DNA of 64,000 nucleotides from Nelumbo lutea (lineage: Eukaryota > Streptophyta > Magnoliopsida > Proteales > Nelumbonaceae): NCBI GenBank assembly GCA_022828595.1, contig JAKGHH010000008.1, positions 20,080,378 to 20,144,377 of the forward strand, given 5' to 3'. Made by a program: the position numbers and the translations under genes. Within the stretch, counting starts at the first letter, position 1, and each line of letters starts with the position of its first letter. Below are positions 47,601-60,749 of this stretch, piece after piece. The notes below the pieces were generated by a model. The model ran no database searches. It had not been told where the DNA came from and saw only the letters and a program-made list of their open reading frames with translations.

Positions 47601-48676
47601 ACGTGGCATTAGTTAGGATTGAAAAATGATAAAATTAATTAAAATAATTTTTTTGAGAAAAATATAAATTTTTAATCACTAAAAAATACAAAAATTAAGA
47701 AAAATCTGAAAAAAAATAATTTTGGAGGATGGGTGGTTGCTTGGAACACCTACAAAAAAATTTGTGCACCAAAATAAGCTGGTTTCATGCCGAAAAGTAT
47801 TGATAGAAATGGTTTTTCACAAATATTTAATTTCTAGAATTTATAAAAAATTAGGAAAATTTATTTTGTGGAAATGGGATTGCATGGAATCAAAAGGGAA
47901 CACTCCCACACTACTTTTATGAAAAGATGAGCTAGTCTCATGCAAGAAAGGTGCATAAAGACAAGTTTGGGACTGTCAACCAAAGCGGTGACATGGGGGT
48001 GTGTATGGGTGATATGTTGAAAGAGCAACAATGGTCACAAGTGCATTGTGCGTGTGCACATCCCTTGCACCAAGACACACAACATGAGGCACCATTTGCA
48101 ATGTGAGTGTGCACACCCAGTCCAAAATGATGCAGCATGGGGCATTGTGTGCAGTGTCAGCACATCCACCACGATGCACACCCACTTGCGCCCTGTGTTA
48201 ATGGTGTAGTAGGGTTGTAAATTACACACTATGCAAAGGTGGAATTGGCACACCTAACACAAGTGGTAGTGTTACAACACTACACTAGACATGGTGTGTG
48301 TAGGTGGGTGTAGTACGGCTGTAAACTACTACACGATGTGTTACAGCTTTGCCACTGCAACAGTACAAAACACTACATGTAGTGTTAACACGTCGTTTAA
48401 CACACACCATGGTAGTTTAGTGTTTTCTAATATTGGTCACCGCATGTGGAGGCACCACAGTAACCACTTGCACCATGACACACACCATGGGGGCACCACA
48501 GAACAGCCACACATGATAGTTCACGCAGCCGCCACGCACGCGCACGCATGCAGCCGCCGCAGCGTGCGCACACCTGCTCCCGTGCATGCACGCACACACC
48601 CCGCTGCGTGCGCACACCTGCTCCCGCGCACGCCTAAGGCAGTTCATGCCTTGGCCCTACAATTACATACCAACTT
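47601..48676 (-). repeat. Long monomer variant, copy 2 (interrupted)
   Basis: This continues the monomer cut by element C and repeats the sequence of 40444-41430 closely, including the extra module at 47735-48513. Its GC-rich part (about 48530-48640) is longer than in copy 1. It is interrupted at CCAACTT by the solo Athila LTR. Confidence 0.88.
47735..48513 (-). repeat. Extra module of the long monomer variant, copy 2
   Basis: This matches 40582-41343 with few substitutions, including the palindromic TAGTGTTAACAC segment. A truncated trace (about 51107-51168) lies beyond the second Athila-like LTR. Confidence 0.8.
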
Positions 48677-50242
48677 TGATGTGTGGCTCATTGTGACACT
48701 AGCAAGTGCACTAGCCGTTCAAGTAATAAAGTAGTGAGTGAAGTATCGTTCCCACGAGGATTTAGGAAACAATTACCAATACTAAATTGAGCACTTCTTA
48801 TCTGATCAACAAATAAATCAAAACTTTAATGAAAGCTAAAAAATCCTAAATTAAAATCTATCTAAATCATTGGCCCAATTGCCTTCAAATCAGGTTAGAA
48901 GAGTAAGCAGTAAATGTCAATCTCAGAATTCAGCAATCTATCAATTTGGATCATTCGAATAAATCATGATTGAGCTTTGGTTTGGTGAAGCCCCAAGGTC
49001 ATAAACAGCCTCTCTCAAGCGCATGTTCATCCTATGCATGAGTGACGGTTCTTCTATCTCTAGCAAGAATTTAATCCCCATGCATGCATTTCTTCAAACA
49101 CTTCTACGTCATCAATTCAAATCTGAATTGATCACCAACTGAATTGTGCAAGTTATCTCTAACCTTGCACTCAATTCAGTTCTTGAATATTCCTAGAGTC
49201 TCTCTCAAGCACTCTAGGAATTCCAAGCTTTAGATCCATTCAGCCAATCTGAAAATTGCAGATCTGAATTCTCTTTCAAGCAATTCAGATCTTGCAATCT
49301 CAGATCTGAGAATTTAGATCTGAGTTTTGAAGGTTAGTTGGCCGAATTAATCTACAATAACACCCTTATTCAAGAAATTTCAAGTACAATTCATGACCAT
49401 TTGAATGAATCAAAAAGAATTAGATTGCTGAACTGAAATTTTACAAGCTGAAATACATCAAGGAAGAATGGAAACAAGGAGAAAGAATAAAGAAAATATA
49501 ACAAAGAAACTGAATTCAAATCAAAAGAGAATGAAACTACAAATGATTTATTACAAAAGATCTTTGAATCACAAACCCTCAATTCGAACTCACCTTCTCT
49601 TCTAGCTTACTTGTCTTGAACTTCCTTCAGCCCTTCTTCTTCTTCTTCCTTGCGCCTAGCCTTCTTCTCTTCTCTTCTCTCAAGGTGCTCGAACCTCTAA
49701 GAGTGGGAGAGCCTTCCTCTCAAGCAATTGAACACCTCTCCACCCTCCTAGAGGCCTCCTTATATAGTTTTTCAAGGGGGCTCTTGCCCCCTTCTTGAAG
49801 CCTCTAGAATGGGGTGTATTACACCCCTTTCTTGAACTTTTAGAGCTCTCTTGAAAGCCTCCTAAGGGCTGCTATTTGGGCTGCACTTAGGCTCTCTCTT
49901 AGCACATGATAGCTATACATTGAGCTGCTCTTTTGGGCTGAGAATGGGCCTTCCTTGCTGGGCCGAATTCTACTCATAGCTAGGCTTTATTTTCTTGGGT
50001 TTTCTCAAGGAATTCACTTGCTCTTCTTGGGCCGAAGTGCTCTCTCTTGCTTCCATAACCGGGCTGGACTGAAATTGGTCTTTTTGAACCTTCTTTTCTT
50101 GCCTTTTTCCTTCTTTTTCTTGGATTAATTATCCCTGAACTTATTCTTAGCATTAAGCTAAATTAAGGCAAAAATTAATAAAACCGGCATAAAAATCCAT
50201 GCTAAAGTACTCAAAAATTATAGATAAATTGTACGTTCATCA
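48677..50242 (-). mobile_element. Solo LTR of the Athila family
   Basis: On the minus strand this 1566-bp LTR runs from TGATGAAC (50242) to CACACATCA (48677). It corresponds along its length to the LTRs at 82-1691 and 9887-11497, but with many substitutions and small deletions. The flanks read CCAACTT before and ACTTCTTACC after, which reconstitutes the monomer site and implies a 5-bp duplication AACTT with one A lost. The internal region and partner LTR were removed by LTR-LTR recombination. Confidence 0.9.
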
Positions 50243-50408
50243 ACTTCTTACCAGCTTTCATACTAGCTTCTCTCCAATAATTTCCTTACAATTACTTACA
50301 CGTTTAACCTGAAAATTGACCAAGTGAACATGCTAATGGCCTATTTAGAATAGGAATATTTTAATTCATAATTCATTAAAGAAGTAGGTCAAAGGTCTTA
50401 TTATCTTA
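50243..50408 (-). repeat. Monomer remnant between two LTRs
   Basis: This continues the monomer body after the solo LTR (CTTACCAGC... to TCTTATTATCTTA). It breaks off at the next LTR. Confidence 0.85.
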
Positions 50409-51106
50409 TGCAATTATTGTGCTTAATGCAATTAAGAGCTTGGAATAGTCTTATCTTTGAATTATTGTGGCAGTTCATTAGATAAGATAAGATTAGAAAT
50501 AGAATTAGGATAAGATTGGAATAGTCTATGAATTATTGTGCTTAATGCAATTAAGAGCTTGGCCACCTCTTAATTGATTTGAGTTATGTGAATGAATCGA
50601 GAGAGGAATCCACATAATCTACTGAATAATTCATAGTGTGAATTGAATGATATATAGAGATATATATACATGATTCATTTGAATTTAATGGTTTTCTTGG
50701 ACTTAATGCACTCCCATCTTGAGAGCTCTACTCGAGAGGTCGAAGGGTTACCTGATGGGCGTAGGTTTAGTATATCTCAAGAGAGAATATTGAATAAAAT
50801 TGGAAAGACCTCAGCTTATGGGAATGACAAATAATCTTGGTTAATCAAACCCATCAATATTGATTACATTGGTTAGGTGGACCAAAAGTTCTAGCGATTT
50901 CATCCATTGCATATTCGGTTAGTGATCACCTTTGTTTCCATTTTTTTTTCAAGTCTTTATTTCAGTAGTTCTTGCTCAAATCTGAATATTGATTGTCCAA
51001 ATAATTGGAGAAGATGGAATTATTTCGTTAAATCCCCGTGGGAACGATATTATTATACTACTTGATAACTAGTGCACTTGCTGGGGTTATATATTCATAG
51101 CTATCA
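50409..51106 (+). mobile_element. Second Athila-like LTR, probably a fragment
   Basis: It ends GCTATCA after a CGTGGGAACGATA block and a TAGTGCACTTGCT block, both also present near the end of the Athila LTR. It is otherwise unrelated in sequence. A 5' TG is found at 50409. A ~30-bp segment (TTATTGTGCTTAATGCAATTAAGAGC) is directly repeated at about 50413 and 50533. There is no target duplication (TCTTA against GGAGT), and the monomer halves on each side do not match. Recombination rather than simple insertion placed it here. Confidence 0.6.
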
Positions 51107-53665
51107 GGAGTTTAGTGTTTTCTAATATTGATCACCGCATGTGGAGGAACCACAGTAACCACTTGCACATGGGGGTTGCATAGAATAAAAAATGAACACA
51201 CCCACATGTGGCAGTTCACGCAGCAAGCCACGCGCGCACACACGCAGCCCGCCGCGCACACGGCCGCGCACGCTCAAGCTAGTGCACGCCTGGGCCCCAC
51301 AACTACATACCAGCTTCTTGCCAGTTTTCAGACCAGCTTCTCTCCAATGAATGTGGGCCCCATATACATTTTTTCAAGATGGGCTCAAATACATTTTTTC
51401 AAGATGGCCCCACAAACATTTTTTTAAGGTGGGCCAAACATGCATTTTCTCAAAATTGGCCCCATATACATTTTTCAAGGTGGGCCCCACAACTGCATAC
51501 CAGCTTCTTACCAGCTTATCTCCAATAATTTCCCTACAATTACTTACACGTTTAACCTGAAAATTCACCAAGTGAACATGCTAATGGCCTATTTGGAATA
51601 TGAACACTTTAATTCGTAATTCATGAAAGAAGTAGGGCGAAGGTCTTATTATCTTATATTTGTTACACGTCATAAACAAAACGAATTGATATAATAGGCC
51701 ATATGGTTTGATGGTCGTTCCCTGTTATTGTGAGATGTGTGTTCGAATCCTATTAGCCACTACATGGCACTTTATTTTCACCTTATATAATAAGTTATAA
51801 CATATATATTTGGAGTTTTGAATTCTAAATCTATGCCTTATAACAATAAAAGTACGCCAAATGAGACAATGTTTCAAATTATTTTATATTGGGTTGGCCA
51901 TTTTACTTAAAATTATGTATAATGCAAACAATTGTTTAGATCCAAAGTCACCACCAACGTTTTGGATCTAATGAGTCGGATTGTGCCCAAATGTATTAAA
52001 CACCAAGCCCGAACTCTTAGATGGTATATAATGGGTATCGAATCAAACGAAATCCATTCGGAAACCGAGCATCTCTCCAATGGCGCCCCCCCGGGGAGCC
52101 CTCCCCCCAAAGAGTATGTTAAGCTTTTGGGGCTCTACTAGGAGGAAACCTCAAATTTTTGAAAAATCATACTGGGGTGGCTTATCTTGAGATCTACGGC
52201 TTAGATTGGTCTTACACTTGACACGTGGCATAGTTAGGACAGAAAAATGATAAAAGAAAGTAAAATAAAATTTTTCAGAAAAATATTAGTTTTTAAACAC
52301 TAAATATTACCAAAAATGGAGAAAAATATGAAAAATAATTTTGGAGGATGGGGAGAATCAAAAAGGAACACACCCACACGTGGCAGTTCACGCAGCAAGC
52401 CGCGTGCGCACGCACCTTGCCGTGCGCAGTCATAGAACGCCGCGCGTGCACCCGCGCACGCCCAAGCTAGTGCACGCCTGGGCCCCACAACTACATACCA
52501 GCTTCTTGCCAGTTTTCTTACCAGCTTCTCTCCAATGTATGTGGGCCCCACATACATTTTTTCGAGATGGCCCCATATACATTTTTTCAAAGTGGGCCAA
52601 AGATGCATTTTCTCAAGATGGGCCCCATATACATTTTTTAAGGTGGGGCCCACAACTACATACCAGCTTCTTACTAGCTTCTCTCCAATAATTTCCCTAC
52701 AATTACTTACATGTTTAACCTGAAAATTCACCAAGTGAACATGCTAATGGCCTATTTGGAATAGAAACATTTTAATTCGTAATTCATGAAAGAAGTAGGG
52801 TGAAGGTCCTATTATCTTATATTTGTTACACGTCATAAACAAAACGGATTGATATAATAGGCCATATGGTTTGATGGTCGTTCCCTCTTACTGTGAGATG
52901 TGTGTTCGAATCCCTTTAGCCACTACATGGCACTTTATTTTCACCTTATATAATAAGTTATAACATATATATTTGGAATTTTGAATTCTAAATCTATGCC
53001 TTATAATAGTAAAAATTACACCAAATGAGACAATGTTTCAAATTATTTTATATTGGGTTTGCCCTTTAACTTAAAATTATGTATATTGCAAGCGAATGTT
53101 TAAATCCGGCGTCACCACCAACGTTTTGGATCTAATGAGTCGGATCGTGCCCAACGTGTATTAAACACCAAGCCCGAACCCTTAAATGGTATACAATGGC
53201 TATCGAATCAAACGAAATCCATTCGGAAACCGAGAATCTCTCCAGTGGCACCCCTCGGGGAGCCCCCCCCCCCAAAAGAGTATGTTAAGCTTTTGGGGCT
53301 CTACTAGGAGGAAACCTCACATTTTTGAAAAATCATACTGGGTTGGTTATCTTGAGATCTATGGCTTAGATTGGTCTTACACTTGACACGTGGCAATAGT
53401 TATGACTGGCAAATAATAAAAATAATTTTTTAGAGAAGAATATTAGTTTTTAATCACTAAAAATTACCAAAAATGGAGAAAAATATGAAAAATAATTTTG
53501 GAGATGGGGGTTGCTTACAATCAAAAAGGAACACACCCACACGTTGCAGTTTACGCTGCAAGCCGTGCGCGCTCGCAGGCCGCCGCGCGCGCCCTCTCGC
53601 AGCCCGCCACACACATGCATGCATGCAGCCCGCCGCGCGCGCGTGCCTGTTCGAAGCCCGCCGTG

Positions 53666-53806
53666 CCATTGATTACTGCAATACAAGTTACCTTTTGTCT
53701 AATATGTGTGCATTTTTGTTGCCTGGTGTGTGTTGTTGATTGCTTTCATAGGCTTTCTCGACCCCATCGAGCGCCGCACGGGGCCTCGCTGATTATCCCC
53801 GTGACA
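53666..53806 (+). mobile_element. Chromovirus LTR fragment (3' 141 bp)
   Basis: This aligns with the last part of the C LTR (from about 42288), ending CCCGTGACA. It is followed by ACGTGGCATTAG, exactly as at 47601. On its left it is joined directly to monomer GC-rich sequence (GCCCGCCGTGCC), so the front of the LTR is gone. Confidence 0.85.
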
Positions 53807-55546
53807 ACGTGGCATTAGTTAGAACTGAAAAATGATAAAAATAATTAAAATATATTTTTTGAGAAAAATATTAGTTTTTAATCACTAAAAATTATCAAAA
53901 ATGGAGAAAAATATGAAAAATATTTTTGGAGGATGGAGATTGCTTAGAATAAAAAAGGAACACACCCACACGTGGCAGTTCATGCAGCAAGCCGCGCGCG
54001 CAAGCACGCAGCCCGCCGCGTGCGCCAGTTCAAAACATGTCGCGCACGCGCCGGCGCACGCCAAAGCTAGTGCACGCCTGCGCCCCACAACTACATACCA
54101 ACTTCTTGCCAATTTTCTGACCAGCTTCTCTCCAATGAAGGTGGGCCCCACATACATTTTTTCAAGGTGGGCCAAACATGCATTTTCTCAAGATTGGCCC
54201 CATATACATTTTTTCAATGTGGGCCCCACAACTACATACCAGCTTCTTACCAGCTTCTCTCTATAATTTCCCTACAATTACTTACACGTTTAACCTGAAA
54301 ATTCACCAAGTGAACATGCTAATGGCCTATTTGGAATAGGAACATTTTAATTCGTAAGTCATTAAGTAGGGCGAAGGTCTTATTACACGTTATAAACAAA
54401 ACGAATTGATATAATAGGTCATATGGTTCGATGGGCGTTCCCTCTTATTGTGAGATGTGCGTTCAAATCCTTTTAGCCACTACATGGCACTTTATTTTCA
54501 CCTTATATAATAAGTTATAAGATATATGTTTGGAGTTTTGAATTCTAAATCTATGCCTTATAACAGTAAAAAGTACGCCAAATGAGACAATGTTTAAATT
54601 ATTTTACATTGGGTTGGCCCTTTTTACTTAAATAAGCTTTTGGGGCTCTACTAGGAGGAAACCTCACATTTTTGAAAAATCATACTGGGATTGGTTATCT
54701 TGAGATCTATGGCTTAGATTGGTCTTACACTTGACACGTGGCATTAGTTATGACTGAAAAATGATAAAAATAATTAAAATAAATTTTTTGGGAAAAACAT
54801 TAGTTTTTAATCACTAAAAATTACCAAAAATGGAGAAAAATATGAAAAATAATTTTGGAGGATGGGGGTTGCATAGAATCAAAAAGGAACACACCCACAC
54901 GTGGCAGTTCAACCAGCATGCCACGAAAACACGCCCAAGCTAGTGCACGCCTGGGCCCCACAACTACATACCAGCTTCTTGCCAGTTTTCTTACCAGTTT
55001 CTCTCCAATGTATGTGGGCCCCACATACACTTTTTCAAAATGGGCCGAACAACTACATACCAGCTTCTTACAAGCTTCCCTCCAATAATTTCCCTACGAT
55101 TATTTACACGTTTAACCTGAAAATTTACCAAGTGAATATGCTAATGGCCCATTTGGAATAAGAACATTTTAATTCGTAATTCATGAAAAAAGTAGGCATA
55201 AGGTCTTATTATCTTTTGTTTGTTACACGTCATAAACAAAACGAATTGATATAATAGGCCATATGGTTTGATGGTCATTCCCTCTTATTGTGAGAAGTGT
55301 GTTTGAATCATTTTAGCCACTACATGGCACTTTATTTTCACCTTATATAATAAGTTATAACATATATATTTGGAGTTTTGAATTCTAAATCTATGCCTTA
55401 TAACAGTAAAATTATGTATATTGCAAATGAATGTTTAGATGCGGAGTCACCACCAACGTTTTGGATCTAATGAGTCGGATCGTGCCCAACGTGTATTAAA
55501 CACCAAGCCCGAACCTTTAAAAGGTGTACAATAGCTATCGAATCAA

Positions 55547-55640
55547 ATGTGTGTTCAAGGTGGGTTCCCTCTAAATGTCACTTTTGTTTGATGGTCGTTC
55601 CCTCTGAATGTCAGATGTGTGTTCAAGGTAGGCCCCACAA
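55547..55640 (-). repeat. Rearranged junction with duplicated tRNA-like bits
   Basis: Two partial, diverged copies of the tRNA-like segment (GTGTGTTCAAGGT at 55549 and 55618, TTTGATGGTCGTTCCCTCT at 55588) are interleaved. The second copy runs straight into the monomer's CCCCACAACTAC block. The order matches no other monomer. Confidence 0.6.
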
Positions 55641-58600
55641 CTACAAGCCGAACGCGTACGCACCCCGCCGCACGCACAAGCAGGACTCCGCGCGCACCCG
55701 CTCGCAGCCCGCCGTGCGCGCGTGCGCATGCACCCCGCCTGGCGCGCACGCAGCCCACCGTGTGCGCCTGCTCGCAGTCCACCTCGCGCGCGCTTGCGCA
55801 CGCCCAAGCTAGTGCACGCCTGGGCCCCACAACAACATACCAGCTTCTTGACAGTTTTCTTACCAGCTTCTCTCTAATGTATGTGGGCCCCACATACATT
55901 TTTTCAAGGTGGGCCAAACATACATTTTTTCATGATGGGCCCCATATACATTTTTTCAAAGTGGGCCCCACAACTAAATACCAACTTCTTACCAGCTTCT
56001 CTCCAATAATTTCCCTACAATTACTTACACGTTTAACCTGAAAATTCACCAAGTGAACATGCTAATGACCTACTTGGAATAGAACATTTTAATTCGTAAT
56101 TCATGAAAGAAGTAGGGCGAAGGTCTTATTATCTTATATTTTTTACACATCACAAACAAAACGAATTCATATAATAGGCCATTTGGTTTGATGGACGTTC
56201 CCTCTTATTGTGAGAAGTGTGTTTGAATCCTTTTAGCCACTACATGGCACTTTATTTTCACCTTATATAATAAGTTATAACATATACATTTGGAGTTTTG
56301 AATTATAAATCTATGCCTTATAACAGTAAAAAGTACGCCAAATGAGACAATGTTTCAAATTATTTTATATTGGGTTGGCCCTTTTACTTAAAATTATGTA
56401 TATTGCAAGCGAATATTTAGATAGGGAGTCACCACCAATGTTTTTGATCTAATGATTCGGATCGTGCCCAACGTGTATTAAACACTAAGCCCGAACCTTT
56501 AAATGGTATACAATGAGTATCGAATCAAATGGAATCCACTCGGAAACCGAGCATCTCTCCAATGGCGCCTCCCGGGGAGCCCCCCCCCCCAAGAGTACAT
56601 TAAGCTTTTGGGGATTTACTAGGAGGAAACCTCACATTTTCGAAAAATCATACTGGGGTGGGTTATCTTGAGATCTACGGCTTAGATTGGTCTTACACAT
56701 GACAGGTGGCATTAGTTAGGACCGAAAAATGATAAAAATAATTAAAATAATTTTTTTGTGAAAAATATTAGTTTTTAATCACTAAAAATTACCATAATTG
56801 GAGAAAAATAATTTTGGACGATGGGGGTTGCTTAGAATAAAAAAGGAACACACCCACACGTGGCAGTTCAAGCAGCAAGCCGCACGCGCTCACATGTCGC
56901 CACGCGCACTCGCTGGCCGTTACGTGCGCACGCACCCTGTCGCGTGCGCTCGCAGCCCGCCGCATGCGCCCGCTCATCGCCCGCCGTGCGCTTGCGCCCA
57001 CGCACGCCCAAGCTAGTGCACGCCTAGGCCCCACAACTACATACCAGCTTCTTTCCAATTTTCTTTCCAGCTTCTATCCAATGTATGTGGGCCACACATA
57101 CATTTTTTCAAGATGGCCCCATATACATTTTTTAAAGGTGGGCCAAACATGCATTTTCTCAAGATGGGCCCCATATACATTTTTTCAAAGTGGGCCCCAC
57201 AACTACATACCAGCTTCTTACCAGCTTCTCCCCAATAATTTCCCTACAATTACTTACAGATTTAACCTGAAAATTCACCAAGTGAACATGCTAATGGCCT
57301 ATTTGGAATACGAACATTTTAATTCGTAATTCATGAAAGAAGTAGGGCGAAGGTCTTATTATCTTATATTTGTTACACGTCATAAACAAAACGAATTGAT
57401 ATAATAGGCCATATGGTTTGATGGTCGTTCCCTCTTATTGTGAGATGTGTGTTCGAATCCTTTTAACCACTACATGGCACTTTATTTTCACCTTATATAT
57501 TATGTTATAACATATATATTTGGAGTTTTGAATTCTAAATCTATGCCTTATAACAGTAAAAAGTACGCCAAATGAGACAATGTTTAAATTATTTTACATT
57601 GGGTTGGCCCTTTTTACTTAAAATTATGTATATTGCAAGCTAATTTTTAGATCCGGAGTCCCCACCAACGTTTTGGATCTAATGATTCGGATCGTGCCCA
57701 ACGTGTATTAAACACCAAGCCCGAACCCTTAAATGGTATACAATGGCTATCGAATCAAATGGAATACATTCGGAAACCGAGCATCTCTCCAGTGGCGTCC
57801 CCCGGGGAGCCCCCCCCCCCAAAGTGTACGTTCAGCTTTTGGGGTCTAGTAGCAAGAAACATCACATTTTTGAAAAATCATACTGGGGTGGGTTATCTTG
57901 AGATCTACGGCTTAGATTGGTCTTACACTTGACACGTGGCATTAGTTAGGACTGAAAAATGATAAAAATAATTAAAATAATTTTTTTGAGAAAAATATTA
58001 GTTTTTAATCACTAAAAATTAGCAAAAATGGAGAAAAATATGAAAAATGATTTTGGGGGATGGGGGTTGCTTAGAATCAAAAAGGAACAAACCCACACGT
58101 GGCAGTTCACGCAACCCACCACGCTCGCCCGCTCGTAGCCTGCCGCGCATGCGCACGCACGCAGCCCGCCGCGCACGCCCATGCTAATTCACGCCTAGGA
58201 CCCACAACTACATACCAGCTTCTTGCCAGTTTTCTTTCCAGCTTCTCTCCAATGTATGTAGGCCGCACATACATTTTTTCAAGATGGCCCCACATAAATT
58301 TTTCAAGGTGGGCCAAACATGCATTTTCACAAGATGGGCCCCATATACATTTTTTCAAGGTGGGCCCCAAAACTACATACTAGCTTCTTACTAGCTTCTC
58401 TCCAATTATTTCCCTACAATTACTTACACGTTTAACCTGAATATTCACCAAGTGAACATGCTAATGGCCTATTTGGAAAAGGAACATTTTAATTCGTAAT
58501 TCATGAAAGAAATAGGGCGAATGTCTTATTATCTTATATTTGTTACACGTCATAAACAAAACGAATTGATATAATAGGCCATATGGTTTCATGAGTCGGA

Positions 58601-60702
58601 TCGTGCCCAACGTGTATTAAACACCAAGCCCGAACCCCTAAATGGTATACAATGGGTATTGAATCAAACGGAATCCATTCGAAAACCGTGCATCTCTCCA
58701 ATGGCGCCCCCCCGAGGACCCCCCCCCCAAAGATTACGTTAAGCTTTTGGGGCTCTACTAGGAGGAAACCTCACATTTTTTGAAAAATCATGCTGGGTGG
58801 GTTATCTTGAGATCTACGGCTTAGATTGGTCTTACACTTGACACGTGGCATTAGTTAGGACTGAAAAATGATAAAAATCAATAAATTAAATTTTTTAGGA
58901 AAAATATTAGTTTTTATTCACTAAAAATTACCAAAAATGGAGAAAAATATGAAAAATAATTTTGGAGGATGGGGGCTGCTTAGAATCAAAAAGGAACACA
59001 CCCACACGTGGCAGTTCACGCAGCAAGCCGTGCCGCACGCACCCCGCCCCGCGCGCGCGCATGCACCTCGTCACGCGTGCTCGCACGCAGCCCTCCGCGC
59101 GCGTGCTCCCGCGCACACCCAAGCTAGTGCTTGCCTAGGTCCCACAACTACCTACCAGCTTTTTGCCAGTTGTCTTACCAGCTTCTCTCCAATGTATGTG
59201 GGCCCCACATATATTTTTTCAATATGTCCCACATACATTTTTTCAAGGTGGGCCAAACATGCATTTTCTCAAGATGGGCCCCATACTAGCTTCTTACGAG
59301 CTTCTCTCCAATAATTTCCCTACAATTACTTACACGTTTAACCTGAAAATTCTCCAAATGAACATGCTTATGGCCTATTTGGAATAGGAACATTTTAATT
59401 CGTAATTCATGAAAGAAGTAGGGCGAAGGTCTTATTATCTTATATTTGTTACACGTCATAAACAAAACGAATTGATATAATGGGCAATATGGTTTGATGG
59501 TCGTTCCCTCTTATTGTGAGATGTGTGTTCGAATCCTTTTAGCCACTACATGGCACTTTATTTTCACCTTATATAATAAGTTATAACATATATATTAGGA
59601 GTTTTGAATTCTAAATCTATGCCTTATACAGTAAAAAGTACGCCAAATGGGACAATGTTTCAAATTATTTTATATTGGGTTGGCCCATTTACTTAAATTT
59701 ATGTATATAGCAAGCGAATGTTTAGATCCGGAGTCACCTCCGACGTTTTGGATCTAATGAGTCGGATCGTGCCCAACGTGTATTAAACACCAAGCCCGAA
59801 CCCTTAAATGGTATACAATGGCTATCAAATCAAACGGAATCCATTCGAAAACCGATCATCTCTCCAATGGCACCCCCCGAGGAGCACCCCCCCCCCCAAA
59901 GAGTACGTAAAGCTTTTGGGGCTCTACTAGGAGGAAACCTCACATTTTTGAAAAATCATACTGGGGTGTGTTATCTTGAGATGTACGGCTTAGATTGGTA
60001 TTACACTTGACAAGTGGCATTAGTTAGGACTGAAAAATGATAAAAATAATTAAAATAAATTTTTTGAGAAAAATATTAGCTTTTAATATCTAAAAATTAC
60101 CAAAACTGGAGAAAAATATGAAAAATAATTTTGGAGGATGGGGGTTGCTTAGAATAAAAAAGGAACACACCCACACGTGGCAGTTCACGCAGCAAGTTGC
60201 GCGCACATGCACCCCGCCACATGTGCTCGCAGGCTGGCGCGCGCGTGCATGCACCCCTCCACGCATGCACGCACGCAGCCCACCGCACGCCCGTGATCGC
60301 AGCCCGCCGCGCGCGCGCACCCACGCACGCCCAAGCTAGTGCACGCCTGGGCCCCACTAGTACATACCAGCTTCTCTCCAATGTATGTGGGCCACACATA
60401 CATTTTTTCAAGATGGCCCCACAAACATTTTTTCAAGGTTGGCCAAACATGCATTTTCTCAAGATGGGCCCCATATACATTTTTTCAAGGTGGGCCCCAC
60501 AACTACATACCATCTTCTCTCCAATAATTTCCCTACAATTACTTACACGTTTAACCTGAAAATTCTCCAAATGAACATGCTTATGGCCTATTTGAAATAG
60601 GAACATTTTAATTCGTAATTCATGAAAGAAGTAGGGCGAAGGTCTTATTATCTTATATTTGTTACACGTCATAAACAAAACGAATTGATATAATGGGCAA
60701 TA

Positions 60703-60749
60703 TGGTTTGATGGTCGTTCCCTCTTATTGTGAGATGTGTGTTCGAATCC
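60703..60749 (+). repeat. tRNA-like segment, plus-strand reading in the last monomer
   Basis: Here the boxes read directly: A-box-like TGGTTTGATGG at 60703-60713 and B-box-like TGTTCGAATCC at 60739-60749. The downstream CTTTTAGCCACTACAT is conserved across monomers. Confidence 0.45.
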
